This document shows positions 62,661 to 64,000 of a DNA stretch of 64,000 bases, in pieces. Position 1 is the first letter of the stretch. Every line of letters starts with the position of its first letter. Source of the stretch: JAGNZR01 sp051652785 (GTDB lineage Bacteria > Fusobacteriota > Fusobacteriia > Fusobacteriales > Fusobacteriaceae). The position numbers and the translations under genes were made by a program. The stretch covers positions 1-64,000 of the forward strand of contig JBOFUX010000087.1 in NCBI GenBank assembly GCA_051652785.1, in the 5' to 3' direction. The notes beneath the pieces are model-generated. The model did not search any database. It was given only the letters and a program-made list of their open reading frames with translations, and was not told where the DNA came from.

Positions 62661-63536
62661 ATGAATTTTATAAATATATTATTAATTTTATTATTAAGTG
62701 GAGGAGGCTTATTTTTAGTAGTTTTTTTAAAAGATTACTTAAATGCAATAGCTAAAAATGAAATAGAAAAAGAGGGAACTGTAGTAGGCTTTTCAATAAT
62801 AGGATTTCTAGTTAGTTTTTTTGATACATTGGGAATTGGTGCTTTTGCCCCAATGACAGTAATATTTAAGCAGTTCAAATTGGTAAATGATAGAATAATA
62901 CCAGGAACGTTAAATACGGCTTTATGTGTACCTATAATAATAGAAGCATTAATTTTTATAAAGGAAGTAAAAGTAGAGCCGATAACATTGATAAGTATGT
63001 TAGTAGCAGCAGTTTTAGGAGCTGGAATTGGTGCTGGAATTGTTTCAAAATTAGATGAAAAAAAAGTCCGATTAGGAATGGCTTTAGCATTAGGGGGAGT
63101 TTTAATAATTATGTTAGCAGGAAAATTAGGAATCATGCCCTCAGGAGGAGATGATATGGGACTTACAGGAACAAAATTGATAATAGCTATTATCGGTAAT
63201 TTTATACTAGGCTCTCTAATGACTCTTGGAATAGGATTGTATGCTCCCTGTATGGCTCTAGTATATGCACTAGGATTAAGCCCTTTAGCAGCTTTTCCAA
63301 TTATGATGAGTTCGTGTGCTTTTTTAATGCCAGCAGCAAGTTTTCGTTTCATAAAAGAAAATGCTTATAATAGAAAAGGGACATTAATAATAACAATAAC
63401 AGGAATATTAGGTGTTATTACTGCAGCCTATTTAGTAAAATCGCTTCCACTGAATATGTTGTCATGGATTGTAATATTGGTAGTTGCTTATACTTCTATA
63501 AAATTATTTTTCGATTCTAAAAAAATAATAAAATAA
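62661..63536 (+). CDS. TauE/SafE-family membrane permease
   Basis: 291 residues from ATG at 62661 with TGGAGG at 62651-62656; an ATG at 62634 abuts a G-rich stretch and is less likely. About eight membrane helices. Two internal repeats are suggested by GFLVSFFDTLGIGAFAPMTVI near the N-terminus and MTLGIGLYAPCMALVYALGLSP in the second half, quoted in part. The family exports sulfite or organosulfonates in some bacteria. A link with asrABC far upstream is tempting but unproven; the substrate is unknown. Confidence 0.8.
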   Translation: MNFINILLILLLSGGGLFLVVFLKDYLNAIAKNEIEKEGTVVGFSIIGFLVSFFDTLGIGAFAPMTVIFKQFKLVNDRIIPGTLNTALCVPIIIEALIFIKEVKVEPITLISMLVAAVLGAGIGAGIVSKLDEKKVRLGMALALGGVLIIMLAGKLGIMPSGGDDMGLTGTKLIIAIIGNFILGSLMTLGIGLYAPCMALVYALGLSPLAAFPIMMSSCAFLMPAASFRFIKENAYNRKGTLIITITGILGVITAAYLVKSLPLNMLSWIVILVVAYTSIKLFFDSKKIIK

Positions 63537-63544
63537 GTTTAAAT

Positions 63545-63594
63545 AAAAAATAACTACTGGAGATATTATACAGTATCTTCAGTAGTTATTTTTT
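63545..63594. terminator. bidirectional terminator between the TauE/SafE-type gene and msrA
   Basis: A 21-bp stem (63545-63565 with 63574-63594) with one G-U pair and an 8-nt loop, core ATAACTACTG/CAGTAGTTAT, with A residues before and T residues after. Its right edge overlaps the msrA stop codon. Confidence 0.88.
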
Positions 63595-64000
63595 ATTTTG
63601 AGTCATTACTTTGTTTTAATTTCTCTATTTCAAAAATACAGTGACAGTAGCCATGGGGATTTTTAATAAGGTAGCTTTGATGTTCTTCTTCTGCTAAATA
63701 GAAGTTTTCTAATTTTAAAACTTCAGTTACTATTTTTTCTTTAAATTCTTTTTGTTTATTTTTTAGATATTTTAGAATAAAAGGTTCTTCTAGAGTTTCA
63801 AGATAATAAATTCCAGTTCGATATTGAGAACCAATGTCATTTCCCTGTCTATTAATTATTGTAGGATCAATAATTGAAAAAAAATGATTTAAAAATTTTT
63901 CAAAAGAAATAAGAGATTCATCAAACGTGACTCGGCAAGTCTCAGTAGCTTGAGTTTTACCGCTGCAAACATCTTGATAATTTGGTTTTTGAGTAATACT
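63593..64000 (-). CDS. msrA: Peptide-methionine (S)-S-oxide reductase, C-terminal part
   Basis: 135 residues of a gene whose 5' end (with the GCFW active-site cysteine) lies beyond the window. The minus-strand frame stays open to 64000 without a start. MsrA motifs are clear: PNYQDVCSGKTQATET, the NRQGNDIGSQYRTGIYY core, FYLAEEEHQSYLIKNPHGYCHC and a basic end. It reduces Met-S-sulfoxide in damaged proteins. It ends shortly after the MsrA domain, so no MsrB domain is fused at its C-terminus. Usual HAE is QAT-E here. Confidence 0.9.
   Translation of the reverse strand, partial: SITQKPNYQDVCSGKTQATETCRVTFDESLISFEKFLNHFFSIIDPTIINRQGNDIGSQYRTGIYYLETLEEPFILKYLKNKQKEFKEKIVTEVLKLENFYLAEEEHQSYLIKNPHGYCHCIFEIEKLKQSNDSK

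Noticed and set aside
62735..63352. Long (205-residue) minus-strand frame
   Set aside because: It is antisense to the TauE/SafE-type membrane gene; Pro/Ile/Asn-rich composition is typical of reverse-strand shadows of hydrophobic genes.
1..64000. CRISPR arrays, insertion sequences, integrases or prophage genes
   Set aside because: No spaced direct-repeat array, transposase or integrase was found; the only tandem array is the spacer-less 8-bp repeat at 17511-17580.

Overview
This is an AT-rich (roughly 70 percent A+T by eye) bacterial chromosome segment with tightly packed operons, strong AGGAGG-type ribosome binding sites and frequent TTG and GTG starts. Gene content points to the Fusobacteriota, near Fusobacterium, Cetobacterium, Ilyobacter or Propionigenium. 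The pointers are an F-type ATP synthase whose c subunit carries the full sodium-binding residue set, an anaerobic sulfite reductase (asrABC), and fused citXG. This assignment comes from protein character, not from a database search. There is no phage, transposon, CRISPR array or integron in the window; it is mostly core chromosome with sugar-use and surface genes inserted.

Layout. 1-280: the end of an rRNA operon (3' tail of one 5S gene, tRNA-Asn, a second complete 5S). 373-7088: rplS with its own promoter and terminator, then lepB, a RimI-like acetyltransferase, purB, a Gx-type membrane protein, glmM and a methyltransferase, running into atpZ- and atpI-like genes. 7133-13614: atpBEFHAGDC. 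13615-13843: terminator, a 16-bp perfect hairpin and a promoter, leading to asrABC (13844-16744). 16850-31602: a long plus-strand housekeeping stretch: coaE, an 8-bp tandem repeat, U32 peptidase, pgpA, cinA, a fatty-acid-kinase/DegV fusion, galE, birA, uppS, cdsA, dxr, tmk, rseP, tcdA and a YhcH-family gene.

31663-36419: a sucrose module, scrA-scrB-scrK on the minus strand, divergent from the LacI-type regulator scrR, with a recognisable promoter and a palindromic operator. 36472-45407: a minus-strand block with an ankyrin lipoprotein, typA, truB, a glycoside-hydrolase-like lipoprotein, recR, a small unknown gene, pfkA, accA and accD. 45624-51718: plus-strand chorismate mutase with an unexplained C-terminal half, a lipoprotein, citC, citXG, a small radical SAM protein, a queuosine-precursor transporter and an RluA-family synthase.

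51861-54687: a two-gene polysaccharide locus (membrane sugar dehydratase and Wzz-like protein). 54823-55902: a minus-strand gene resembling a plasmid Rep_3 initiator, divergent from a PTS EIIC plus GH4 6-phospho-glycosidase pair (56158-58912). 59046-62428: gltX and proS on the minus strand. 62661-63536: a TauE/SafE-type permease. 63593-64000: the C-terminal part of msrA, running off the window.

Metabolically the set fits a fermentative anaerobe. Sugars enter by PTS (sucrose, a beta-diglucoside-type sugar) and pass to glycolysis (pfkA). A sodium gradient is coupled to ATP, sulfite is reduced, citrate lyase can be matured, and fatty acids can be made (accAD, birA) or activated from outside (FakA-DegV fusion). 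Items most worth a second look are the Rep-like chromosomal gene, the radical SAM/queuosine-transporter pair (possible queuine salvage), the 8-bp repeat before the U32 gene, the FakA-DegV fusion and the chorismate mutase tail.
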